Shown here: piece after piece, positions 46,749-59,208 of the stretch
Position numbering within the stretch: the stretch's first letter is position 1
Layout of the letters: each line of letters opens with the position of its first letter
From: Ascaris suum
Taxonomy: Eukaryota > Nematoda > Chromadorea > Rhabditida > Ascarididae
Length of the DNA: 64,000 bases
Reading direction: 5' to 3'
NCBI GenBank assembly: GCA_013433145.1
Contig: CM024184.1
Span: 1,984,137-2,048,136, forward strand
Position numbers and translations under genes: made by a program
The notes under the pieces: generated by a model
What the model was told of the DNA's origin: nothing
What the model saw: the letters and a program-made list of their open reading frames with translations, nothing else
The model's database searches: none

Positions 46749-47136
46749 AAAACTACTAATTATAACGGTTTATAGCATGTCGGTGTGCTATAAAGTGTAC
46801 CTAATATGCCCTGCTCATCGGTTTCCCTTGCAAAAGAGGTTTAAAAAACGCTTACAGTGTCCATAATTTTTTAAGAATAGAGGTAGATTTGAGAGGCCTC
46901 ATAGTGGAAAGTACTCAAGCTATTTGCATAACTTTTGAACGAAAGTACAGTCCAGAAAAAAAAAGAGTAAGGGGTGGGAGAAGGCGCATATGTAAAGAAA
47001 ATTTAGTACGACGGAATTACCTCCAGCAACTCATTTTCTAGACGTTTTCGTCACCTCTCTTTGCACTAATAGACCAAGTTGAGAGTGGAGCCAAGTTGTG
47101 TTAGTTCAACAAGATGGAGATTTGTGCTTGGCGAGG

Positions 47137-47322
47137 ATGAAGTTACATTCGAGGAAAGCTTGTGGAGAGGTTATTCCGAAAAAAAAAAGAGAACCAACGC
47201 ATAGACGACAACAAACAACTCCGGATAGTACCACACTGACAGCATCAAACGTAATTTCATCGGATGCGACCTCAAGTCTCGTTTTACCTATCGCCGATGA
47301 TTCGTCATGCATGCTCGATCAG
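47137..47322 (+). CDS. possible first exon of the unrecognised 48.3-kb gene
   Basis: An ATG at 47137 opens a 62-codon frame, MKLHSRKACGEVIPKKKR onward, rich in Lys/Arg then Ser/Thr. It ends at a possible donor CAG|GTAGAT in phase 0, which would join directly to the ATG of the exon at 48344. The frame stays open past that donor to 47457, so the boundary is weak, and the downstream exon could instead start its own gene. Confidence 0.3.
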
Positions 47323-48178
47323 GTAGATTTAAAGGAACACAAGGTGTTAGCGTCTGAAGCCAGAAAGTACAAATCACCTGTAATGCTGAGATTATGGAGG
47401 GAATTTTTGATGCATTTTTCAAGCCAATTTTATATCAATCATTTTTTGCACGTATATTAATATGATAATGATCAAAAATTCGTTTGGCATTTTTCCAACT
47501 TCAGTTTCGCTTTTCAAAACATTTGAATTCAACAACATTATTTGCTATTCGATTCCATTGATGAAAAAAATTGCTAGCGGGCAATATGAATAAGAAATCA
47601 ACATAATGCATCATTCTTGATTTACTGGTGGATGATTTCATATGGGGGTACGCTGTGACTTTTGAAGCTATAGACTCCGACTCCGAGAGTTCCACTCCAA
47701 CTGCAATATCGATGCATGTTAAGAATGGATAGATTATTCTACGATCCATTATATAATTTAAAACTTGCCTCATTTATGGAAGTGCGTCGTAAGTTTTTAA
47801 CACCAAGATATGAAAATGAGAAGCAAATTTTCCATTCGAATAATGGATGCGCATCGATCACATCGATAAATAAATAAATATGCAAATAAAATTTACATAT
47901 AAATATAAATAAAATATAAATGAATAAATTGATTAAATAAAACAAAAATAAATTCAAACGATAAAAATGGCAAAAAATTTAGAATAATGGAGATAAACAC
48001 CTAATGAGAAGCTAGCATTAGAAGTAAACACTATGAGCAACAACATTGTTTTCTTGTATTTTCTCTTCAATTAATGCCTTTAACATTTTACACGAAACGG
48101 GTCTTTGTGAATTTAACCTATATGCTAAGAAATGCTGTTCGCTATACGTAGGTCTTGCACAATGCCCTCACCTCCTCC

Positions 48179-48223
48179 GATCATTTGCGCCACAGATTTT
48201 TGCGCCACGGACAATTGCACCTT
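48179..48223 (+). repeat. three phased units of the dispersed motif
   Basis: Consecutive units GATCATTTGCGCCACA, GATTTTTGCGCCACG and GACAATTGCACCTT follow one another with a 15-16 bp period, just upstream of the unrecognised gene. Confidence 0.75.
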
Positions 48224-48343
48224 TATACTAGTTACGATCATTTTTCGTAATAATCAATAAGGTGCAAAAATTTCCCGCCCTCGAAAAGAAAATATCTTGA
48301 ATGAGATCTAGGACCTCGAAGAATTCAGTGTACAATTTTGCAG

Positions 48344-48817
48344 ATGTTGCGTGCGGTTAGTCGGATAGTAGTTGCGGTGATATCGAGGTTGTTGGGCATA
48401 GTGAGAAATGCTCAACCATTGACTAATGATTACGTTCCGGAAGTTCCGGTCACAGCTGTGGGACTATTGTCGTTGGCTTTCAGAAAACGTCAAGAAGCGT
48501 TCATCAATCGAAAATTCGATCTGCGTATTCAGTTGTTGAATACAATTATGATTAAATCACTTTATCGACAGTTCATCAAACCTCATCGTTCAACGAGACG
48601 TAAACGAAGTGCCTATGAATTAAGTGGTGACATTGAACTCTTCGACTTGGATGATGTTGTAACAAGCGAACGAATGTTCAAAGCTAGGAGTCATAACGAT
48701 GACTATGAGCCACCCTCGAAGAGAGCTCGATATACAGGCCAAAATCACTTTGCATCTTATGCATATTATCATGGAGTTAAAAGGTCGTTGAATTCAGGTA
48801 CGTTTAACCATGTTTAA
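48344..48817 (+). CDS. unrecognised basic, possibly nuclear protein
   Basis: A 157-codon frame begins with ATG directly after an acceptor ACAATTTTGCAG and ends at a TAA, with AATAAA 32 bases later, so it looks like a complete last (or only) coding exon. The N-terminal half (MLRAVSRIVVAVISRLLG onward) is hydrophobic to amphipathic and probably helical. The C-terminal half is charged, with two basic clusters that could be nuclear signals (STRRKRSAYE and PPSKRARYTG), and ends rich in Tyr/His/Asn. I recognise no domain. An in-frame splice option GGTACG near its end (about 48797) is possible but would leave the nearby stop unused. The acceptor before the ATG fits either trans-splicing or joining to the exon at 47137. 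Confidence 0.5.
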   Translation: MLRAVSRIVVAVISRLLGIVRNAQPLTNDYVPEVPVTAVGLLSLAFRKRQEAFINRKFDLRIQLLNTIMIKSLYRQFIKPHRSTRRKRSAYELSGDIELFDLDDVVTSERMFKARSHNDDYEPPSKRARYTGQNHFASYAYYHGVKRSLNSGTFNHV

Positions 48818-48848
48818 CTCTTTCGCTTTTTTTTGCGTAACTTCTTGA

Positions 48849-48854
48849 AATAAA
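48849..48854 (+). terminator. candidate polyadenylation signal
   Basis: AATAAA 32 bases after the stop codon of the unrecognised gene. Confidence 0.5.
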
Positions 48855-51320
48855 TACAGTTAAATTTTCACTCAATTCATTCCTTCAACTATAGATCTAG
48901 GTGAAATGTGGCCCTAGCTCTCAACTAGAATGATACCAGCAATTATAAGACCAAGTAAGAAATCGATAAAATCTTCTCACAATCCTCAACGCAATTCTTC
49001 AGAGAACAAAAGGTGAAGAGAGGAGAGGAGATGAAGGATTCGAGAGAAGACAAAACGATATATTTATATAACTCCCATTATCAGTTGTCTATGATATTTA
49101 ACCTTAGTTTTCCATATATTTCCTCAATATTCATATGAATTTATCTCATATAACTATATTTCTATACTTCAAAAAAAAAAAAAAAACTCTCCCAATAGGT
49201 GTTCTTTCCTATTCATTTATTACTTTCACCCATCCACCACTAATTTCAGCCATCAATTATATTTTTTGAAATTATTGCAATAATATTATTAAAATAATTG
49301 AATTTAAAATTACAAGAATTCTTTTTGGTATATTCTAAAATGATTTTCGATGCTAAAAAAAAAGAATTCAATGTTGATTTAATAAAGTATTATATTCAAA
49401 TATAAATATTTATTATGTATATCAAAAAAAAAACTTTTTTTTTAAATGTATTTGACATGAATCGAATAGTAGGAAAAACGTATCGTTTGTAGAAGATTTT
49501 CAATCGGCGATCGGAATCGTTTCAATTTTTAACGCATTTTCCAGCATATTTTATTTTTTTATTGGCAGTTTATGAAGACGATTACTTATGTTATCAAGAT
49601 GCATAAACATATGTTGTGTCAGCTCATCTGGTGTTTCGAGGTGAAGTGAAGGGGGGAGGGGGTTTTAATGAGGATTACGGTACGAATATCTGGATGCACA
49701 ATCACATTCTGCGTTTCATTGAACGTAGCTTTTTCATCAGTAATACCTGTTAATGTTTTATTCTGCCCGCGAAATGAGATGAGGTGAGAGGAGGGAGCGG
49801 GGAGGAGGGAGGAAGGCATGGGGGGGGGGGCGGGAATAGGATGAAAGGGGAGCAAGATACGTATTTATTTGCGCAAAGATTAGCGTCGATTTCATTTCAG
49901 ATTTCCTCTAGGTGGGAGGATCACATCGAAGTGGTACTTCAATCAGTGATCGCTATCTCCTCGATTTATTTTAACGAATCGCTATCAATTTCCATGGTTC
50001 ATTCGTTTATCCTCCACTTTGCGCTCTTATTTTCTAAAATATTGTAATACTAAATTAAAAAATTATTCACTCTCATATTGGAATATATGATTTAAAACTG
50101 TGGTGAATTTCTTCGAAGATATTAGAAAAAAAAAAACTGAAATCGAAAATATTTCATTCTTTTTACGTTTGAAGAATTTGTTTCAATATTTTTATCATAT
50201 GCTATGTTTTTTTGGATAGTATTATCATCCTATCTAATCGAATCACCTTAGTAGTGACGAATATAGTCTGAAATATGGGGGAGGGGAGGAGGTTGAGGCT
50301 GGAGGAGGGAGGGTGACATCGGGACAATAAAATCCCGATACTTTTAATCAATTGATACTTATATCATAAAGCATAACGAAATGAAATTGTATTTGCAACA
50401 TTGTATGTAAATAGCTCATCGTATTCATGTATATATCTTTTTTTTCTTTTGTTTCATTTATATATTTCGTTGATTTCTTTTTTTTTTTTCGAATCGAATA
50501 TTTGAGAACGTGGGTATTTCTCTATATTTTTTTAAATTGAATGCTTAGCTGATGTGATTTTTATGCAATTCTTTCTTTGCTTTAAAAAACCGCTGAAAGT
50601 GGATATTGGAGAAGCGGAAGGAGGAAGGAGGTGGGGAGGAGGGTGGAGGAGGAGCGGAACGGAAGAGGGAGAGCTTCGAGGCAATGAAATTGACGGATTG
50701 AATACGACACAAGACAATTTTGATTATTCAGTACTGACATACTAATTCCTCATATTCTCGACGTTTTTGATAGGATTGTTTTTTTAATTATATATTGCAC
50801 TTTTTTTTTGATAAAACAACATTGTTTTCAATGGATTTGATTTATAGAATTACAAACAGATTGTATTGGCGTTTTTATAAGGTAGTAATGAAGTAGTGTG
50901 GTTGATAAGTTGCTGTGTTTATGAATGGATTTAGGTGGACAGGTAAGTGGACAGGTATGGAGGGGGGGGGGGGTGGAGGAGGGAGGAGTATGGAAGTTTG
51001 CGACAATATATACTATAAGACAAACGACGTAAAAAAAAAAGAGAATTTCTTTAAAAAATAATTAAGTATAAAAGAATTAATAGTATTATAATTCCCAATA
51101 GAATGGATAATATTTTCTCAGTGAATTTTTTCAATAATTTAAAAAAAAAAAAGTATAGAAAATAATTCATCATTTAAATATCGAATAATTTTTGAATAAT
51201 TAAGAGGTGTAAATTTTTTTTTTTCGTATGAAATAATTTTTAATTTGATTTTTTTATTTTTGTTGAAATTTTATTTATATTAGCGAATTATTATCGTATA
51301 ATTTTTCAAAAAAATCTCGA

Positions 51321-51323
51321 TAT

Positions 51324-51394
<71 letters not shown>

Positions 51395-51450
51395 TTATTT
51401 ATTTATTTATTTATTTATTTATTATTTATTTTTTTTATTTATTATCTTCT
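51321..51450. repeat. (TTTA)n array
   Basis: About 130 bp of TTTA tetranucleotides with two interruptions. A shorter array of the same unit lies at about 52060-52150. Confidence 0.95.
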
Positions 51451-52082
51451 ATAAAAATTTATGCGTAATGATAATCTAATCAATTATAGAATGAGAAATA
51501 TTATGTGTGCGATAAATGAAATAAAACAGATTTTTTTTTTAAATTTATATCTATGGCATATTAACATACAACTATATTCTTTATTGAAATATCGATGCAA
51601 ATGAGGCATCACAACGCTTAATCTATCGTTTGTCCATTCATTTAGGTGGGGTGTGGCAACGTTTCTTCTTTTTTTTTTTTTGTTTTTGAAGGGAGTGATA
51701 TGCCGGTGCAAAGCATAACAAATATGTCCGGATATACGAGTATGAGAATTTCCAAGTTTATTTTTTCGTGAATTTTTCAGCATCCAACGAATTTCCTGAT
51801 TCCGGAACGAATATATCTGAACCTTGAATAAATTAAAGGCCGATAATAAAAAAATAATCGGAAACAATTAAGAAGCAAGAAAGTTTTAGCCGAGAAACGA
51901 TCTTTAGATTCTTCTCTCTCTCTTTTTTTTTTCAGGACTTCGAAAATCTTTGTTATTTCCTTGCGTTTGTTCAAGATTGCTTAGACGATGAACACTCGAA
52001 ATTTTAAAGATCGTAGAAAATGCGATTTCCATTTATTGTTGTTGATCGAGAAACTGGTTTATTTATTTATATATTGATGTAG

Positions 52083-52113
<31 letters not shown>

Positions 52114-52429
52114 TTTTTTATTTATTTATTTCTTCATTTATTTATTTTTGATACAAGCCGTATTCATGACTGCATTGATCAATCTCGAATGCTGTTATTT
52201 AAAAAGAATTGGAATTAATATAGCAGTTAGTGGCTGTTTGAATTGCCCACATGGAAGATTGAAATGTCTCTGCTGGCGGTTTGCTGCATGCGTTGCATAT
52301 TCAAGGCGAAGAAAATTATGGCATTTTTTGCAGACGGGGGATTGGGAGTGTGGGTTAAAACCGGTTACAACTAGAACCGGTACCCGATTTAACCAATAGC
52401 TATACTGAGGTGAGCTAAACTCACTTGTG

Positions 52430-52445
52430 CCCCCCCCCCCCCCCC
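52430..52445. repeat. poly-C tract
   Basis: Sixteen consecutive C inside a GC-richer island of about 300 bp (52250-52570). Confidence 0.95.
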
Positions 52446-53244
52446 ATTCGATTGACGAAGTTTTGATCGCCTGGGTCGGGACAAGTTTCGAGCACCTACT
52501 AAGGACATCTACCGATCGCGAACGGGGCTGGGCTTAATTCAAACTCATCTGAATGAAGTGAGACTTGATTCGAGGTAGGTGGCAGTTGTAATAAACAAGG
52601 ATGAGATCTTCGAATGAAGTATGCAAATGAATACTTTATAAGTGTGGGATGGGATTTGCCTATAGCAATGAATTTCTGAATTTCCCATAATATTTGAAAG
52701 TAGCGTAAATTTCTTGTTATGAAGGCAATAAGATGATGCGATAAAGGAGAGCCGATTTATTCGATGAATGTTATTACATTAAATTCAAGCAAATATCATT
52801 GGTACAGTCGAATTTATGTTCATTTCTGAACGCTTAAGTCCTTAATTTCGTTAATTTTAAGTGCTATTTAGGAAATTAAGTTATTTGTAATACTCATTAG
52901 ATAACATTACTTGTAGTACTATTCATAACTAATATAATATGCAAAGTAAGCTGGGCGGTTAAATCAACTGCATCACCTATTTCCACATGGGTGTCATTAG
53001 TCTTAGCTATTTGTTGGGTAATATGATGCAGATAAAATTATAGAAGAGGATCTAAGGATACAAATGTGTGGCATTCTTTTAGTGCAGTTTTCGCATAATA
53101 TTCGAGTAACTACTTTGTCGATTATAGTTTTAATATATGAGCGCAAATAAAAGCATTCTACCTCTTTGTCATACCAGCGTATAACATGAATCTATGCTAA
53201 ATTTAGCTTATACCATAAATGTGTGTTATAATTTCATTTAGTAT

Positions 53245-53401
53245 GACGGTATGCCATATATGTAGATTACAACTATCCCATGATGCAGTTATATCTCTTT
53301 CCTATTCGTAACTTATATAATATAAATCTATTTTATATATACCACGACGATGTGCTATATCTTTATATTTTCCGACGATATGCCATATATGTAGATTACA
53401 A
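53245..53401 (+). repeat. 28-bp direct repeat, two copies 129 bp apart
   Basis: Copies start at 53245 and 53374, begin GACGRTATGCCATATATG and continue GTAGATTACAA with a single difference in 28 bases. Confidence 0.85.
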
Positions 53402-53810
53402 AATAAATAGAGCGATATCTCTTTGCTAACACTGAGAGAATGCTGCTTTTTCATGAATTATTGTTAATATTGATGTGTTTACACAGAAAGAGCATATAAA
53501 CGATGATATTTGTAATGGGAAGCTATACCAAATGAACACTTCATAAATATTGACAAATATTCTCGGAGGGGAAAAAAAAGGAGAGAGATGAATAAAGCGA
53601 TTGCCCCAATTTAAAATTAGATGCGATTGCGATCATACGGCAACCTATTGCTATAGTTTAATACAAGCAATTCCTTATTATTTATCTCTTTGATCTTTTA
53701 TATTCCTTTTGTGTTTATATATATTAGATCTGTATCTCTTTTTTTTTTTTCATTAACGATCTACAAATTTCACTTATGAATTCAAACATTTCTTTTGCAC
53801 ATTTTTTTTG

Positions 53811-54042
53811 AATTATTATTATTATATATATGGAATTATTATATTATTATTATTTATATTATTATTTGATTTGGAAATTATTATTTATATTATATATTAT
53901 TTGATATTATTATTTATATTATTTGGAAATTATTATTTATATTATATATTATTTGATATTATTATTTGATTTGGAATTATTATATTATTATATATTTGAA
54001 TTATTATATTATTATTATATTTGATTGAATTATTATATATGG
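53811..54042. repeat. degenerate ATT/TTTGATATTATT array
   Basis: An AT-only stretch with a longer internal period: blocks running from GGAAATTATTATTTATATTA to TTTGATATTATT recur at least twice. Confidence 0.8.
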
Positions 54043-55524
54043 AAAAGTTTTCTTATGAATTTTAGTCCACTATTGGCCCACTAAATTTGGGCCGTTGATG
54101 TTGATGACTTTAAAATTATTTCAGCCCTATCACCTTCACAGAACTATTCTAATTACATGATATATAATCCGGATGTGAGCAGAATTTTTTCCTATAGAAA
54201 AAGGCTAAGACAATAGTTTCAATCTGTCCAAGAAATTTGCATATTGTGATTCACTCAGCGTTTGTTTGGGTTGCTGAAATAGTTTATTCATCAGATAATG
54301 CGCATATTCTCAGAAATTCACAATTAACTCTAAGACTGTATTGCTTAAAAATCGATAATCTATCAATAATCTATCAAATCGATAATCTATCAAAAGAGGT
54401 ATTGCACATTCGAAATTTGTTGTAAATTGTCAACCGAATTTTTGAGAAAGATGCGTTTACTATTGATCTATTTATTTTCTTTGCTTTGATGATTTATCAA
54501 TAGGTGGGAAAATTCAAAGCAAAGTAAAACACCCCCTTTTAGGCGTTCGCTGCACTCTTATGACAGCAAAGTATTTATAAAATATCGCTTAAAAACAATT
54601 CAATGAATTATTCATTCTTTGATGATGCCGACAATATTGGATTAATTTTAGGTTCAAACTATACTGGGGAGACTGTTATCTAGTTCAATATCGCAATATT
54701 ATTTCTTGCAAATCTTTTTTTTTTGCTTTAAAAAACTCGAATAGCGGAAACTCGAATATTTTCCTGGTGGAATATCTACTAAAAATTCCTCATTTTCATT
54801 GTTATATCGTTATACGTTATACGATAAGGAAGTTGCTTAAAAAACAATCTCGGTCGGTACGACATCCAATGGTACTTAATTAGTTTTAGATAGTTCGGGA
54901 AAAGTAACAGGTGAGTGGTCCAATTGTAATGCAAATTGCTCAAATATAATAATTAACAGGTAAGAAATAAATTTTGCAATAATGCAATAATTCAATCCTT
55001 CATTCACGATGGTTTATCTGCTGATATTGTGCTATAGTATAGCAATTGTTGTGTTATAGCCATACAATTGCTTAATTATTGCAGATATTGTGCTACCACT
55101 ATGCTATAAAATAACATCATATTGTGTTATAATTATGCAATATTATATCAGTAGCGATAATATTACTGCAATTCTATAATATTCTTACGTTAAAGCATTA
55201 TAGATTGTCGAATAATCGTGATGTTACAATAAAGGAATGACCCTTTAGAAAAAGAAATAGAAGTCAATTAAAAGAAGAAAAAAATTCCATCAGCTATGGA
55301 AGTTTAACGAAAAAGACGATGATTCAGAACAGTTGGCTGTCAAGAGCAACTTCAATTCCTCTCGCAAATACTCTCAAATACTCATTGACGTGAACAATCG
55401 TTGCTGTGCTTAAGTTCTATCGCTATTTGTTCTTTCACTTTCCAATAGCTCTCTCATTTCGTTTACAAACTCCACTTGAAAAAATATGTCGAGTCCCTGA
55501 ATATGTTTCAAAAATATTTTCATA

Positions 55525-55715
<191 letters not shown>

Positions 55716-57007
55716 TAGATTTATATATGTATCTGTTATATTTGCGTGTACATATGTTTATTTATTTGTTTATTCATTTATTTATTCCCGCATTGCCTTC
55801 ATGAAATGTTTCCGTCCTCTATGACGTGATGAATCATATTCCCCGTAGAGACGGCGGACCTTTCCACGTCCGCAGATCCCTTGCAAGGGGAGGAAGGAGC
55901 ATCCTGGAAATCCCCACGAAGGTGAGAGATGTTCTGTATTATGAGATCGTTGTTAAGCAGTTTATATTATCGCAATGCATCGTATTCCGATAAAACTGCG
56001 GTGGTTTGGCAAATTTTTCGAAAAGGAGTGATGTTGACGTGCATTACATTTGGACGCACATCGTTTGATTCAACAGCCGCGGCTAAAGTCCAAAAGGTGT
56101 ATAAAAACGGTGGCATACCTGGATTGATACACCTGTTTGGGAATTCCAAAAATTTGCTTACAAATTTAGTGGGTTAATATTACGAATGATGCGATTGGTG
56201 ACTGTGATAATATTGTGTTGATCTCTAATAAAAAAGCTTAATAATAAGGAGTCAGGTATGGAAGGTGTGCGGTACTTATGAAGTTCAATTACCTGTTATG
56301 AAAGCGACAAAGATATAAAGTAAGGAGTAATGTACACTTCAAACGTCGATAATGGTGAAGCCGTTAAGAAAAAAAAACTGCTTAATTTTTATCTTTGAAA
56401 GAATATTTTATCTTTTTTTTTAAATTATAATTTTCTTTCTTTTAAAGGTAGTCATTTTTCGATTAGGAAATTTTCCTCTGCAAATAATGATGTAAATAGA
56501 TGCCGTTAACGATGATGTGTTTATATGGGAGTGACTTTGTTTAATCACTCTTGTCAGCTGTTGGCAAAAAAAAAAACCAGAAAGAACCGAGAATACAGGT
56601 TGAATGTCGAACTCTCGAAATTGACCACTCGAAATATTGCGTCATAATTCGTCATACTCTTTCCAGCTCCTATGATACCTGCATGATTTATTGAATCGAT
56701 AGTCAAACCCTTTACCTTCAATGTGTTCGTTTATACCGTTCTATTCACCTTTATGCGTAATCACCTTTTACCGATGATTTCCTCTTCCCAAAATTCTTTC
56801 AGTGTTGTTGAATAGAGCATCACTTCTGTTAATGTTTTTCGCAACAGCACTAATAACTCACACGTCAAACTTTATCGACATTTTATAGCGATAAATAAGA
56901 GTGCAGTTCGTGAATTTTTCAATTCAATTAAGCATAATATACTTTAATTTAGAATATTTTTGTGACATCCACGTATAATATAATATAATCCATGAAAACT
57001 TACGATT

Positions 57008-57009
<2 letters not shown>

Positions 57010-57103
<94 letters not shown>

Positions 57104-57112
57104 TATATATAT
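57010..57112. repeat. (TA)n microsatellite
   Basis: About 100 bp of TA dinucleotides with one phase shift near its right end. Confidence 0.97.
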
Positions 57113-59208
57113 AGAATATCAATATCTTAAAATAACATAACTTAAGGAACTTCCGAGGTGATAAAACAAAATATTGAATTTTTAGAAGAAATTAAAAATA
57201 TTATAATAATAATTAAAATGAATAGTTCGATAAATTTACACTCATTGTTATATCTCTAACAATGAAAGTAGAAATTGTTTTTATTGTCGTTTATAATTTT
57301 TTGGAATTTATAAAAAGTTCCATATCATCTATATTTGTTGTTTCTCCAATTGACATGATTTAATAAGAGACCAAAAAGAAAAACTATAAGTGGAACGAGA
57401 TGAAAACAACATATTTTGGATCCCATAATGATAGTCCAAGCATGTTTTACCCCGTAAGAAGTTTAGGCAACACGTTACGCTAAGAAAAAAGAACACATTT
57501 TCTTGGGATATCGTATTGCTCAAGTAAGTTTTCAATTTATGTCTCTTTAATGGCTTCTTGATAAAGTGGAGATGAGGGATGCTGGAGGGGTGGCGATGAG
57601 GGGAGGAATGCTTTCGTCCCTTCAAAAATGGTTTTCTCTTGATAGCGGATTGAGCAGCACCCATTTTTCTTTTACGAGATTGATTTCGTCTACGATTCCG
57701 ATTGAATCACTCTATATTGAAACGTTGCTTAAAGCCAAAAGCATGGTAAAGATATGGAAGATTCCGCTACACAACAGTGTAAAGTTGTACGTAAATAAAA
57801 AGTTCAATGAATTCCCACACGAAGAGTACTCGCGATTGAGGCTTGTAATTCGACGCATTTTTTCACTCGTTATTATTTTTGTAGATGGCGATTGCATTTT
57901 TCAAATGCTACCCCTCAGGGTGGGAGGGGTGGGGGGGGGGGGGGAGGAGCTAATGGGATATATTCCATTTGAAATGATACAATCGAAAGAGAGTACAAAG
58001 GTCTGAATCTTCCTTAGCTTCAACATTTTTATTTAATTCTATTAGACTTGCATACTTTGTTTCGCTACATATGGACGAATTTATTTACGAAATATTGATA
58101 TTGAGCTCATCCAATCATAGTTTATTGCAATTTCCGTTGTGCTTTTTGATTATATCTATTATATTCGATATGCTCTTTTCGAATTAATTGTGGTTTTCCT
58201 TTAGAACTTCCCTCTCATGTTTCCTTTTAGCATTTCTTCTTCGTACCGCATTATCGTTGTGGCGTTTTTTATAGCATATACTAGCTTGCCCGTTTATGTT
58301 TCTAATATTTATTAACACATAAAGAGCAATTTTGTGCGATTCTTTAACGTAAGCAAGGTGGTTTTACCTGTAAATTTCTATAACATATGCAGTGTTCCAC
58401 CTGTAAATTTGTTGGATAGATGTCTATTTGTGATAAAAGAAAATGGAAAACCTATAATCGAAGAAAGTATTGGAAGGGAGGGGGGGGGGGGTGGGGAATT
58501 AATCGGAGAAATTTTTGCTTTATTTGTTGACATCTCAAATTTTTTATATTCGTATATTTGAAGAAAATCTTTTATGAGATATGAGAGTTATAAAGTGATA
58601 ATTGTAATATTTTTTTACATTTTATTATTTATACAGTTTTACAATGTTATTATGGTTAGTGTGGACATTCATCAATAAATTCACCTTTATATATCATCAT
58701 GAGTCAGATCACCTCAATTTCAGGCTAATTTATAAGCCTCAAATTGAATTTAAAATCTTTGTCTCCATTCTATAGCAGCTATACCATTTTTGACAGTTAT
58801 TTAATAATTGTGCTAAAATATATGAGTTTATAGGCGTCGTTCAGCATTTGTCGAAATGCTATTACCCCTTAGGTGTTCTAAATTCCACCTAGTAACCCAT
58901 CATGCTTGGAATCATTTTTGAAGATATTATCCACATTAATTTGAATGCATCAAATCTAGTATACTTCTGTAATGGAAAATGAATGATTATATATAAACGT
59001 GAATCAATAATTCGAAATTAAGATGGGGGAGGGGAGGGATGGGAGGGGGAGGGAATGGATGAAACCATAAAAAACTCCACCAATAAGATCAACTATAGCA
59101 ATATGATGGTGAGGATTGATCAACGCATCGTATTTTAATGTTTTTTTTGCCATTCAACCATTAATAACTATTATATATTTACTTTGCAGATTCGACGTCG
59201 CATATTCG

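Larger units (their letters stand above)
43974..47136. other. 5' region of WDFY and spacer to the next gene
   Basis: It contains the unplaced WDFY start exon (two candidates near 44.4 and 44.9 kb), a C tract near 44308, a GC-richer patch at about 45.25-45.78 kb (listed separately) and a CAA microsatellite. I see no other supportable coding exon. Confidence 0.5.

Noticed and set aside
48338..48343. Extension of the unrecognised protein by two codons upstream of 48344
   Set aside because: Those codons lie on the splice acceptor TTGCAG, so they are intronic.
52148..52399. 83-aa Cys-rich ORF
   Set aside because: The cysteines do not form a known zinc-finger spacing, and the frame starts in a TTTA array.
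57566..58006. 146-aa plus-strand ORF
   Set aside because: Its ends are polypurine repeats translated as Gly/Met runs. The middle part looks coding-like but has no recognisable domain or reliable splice sites.
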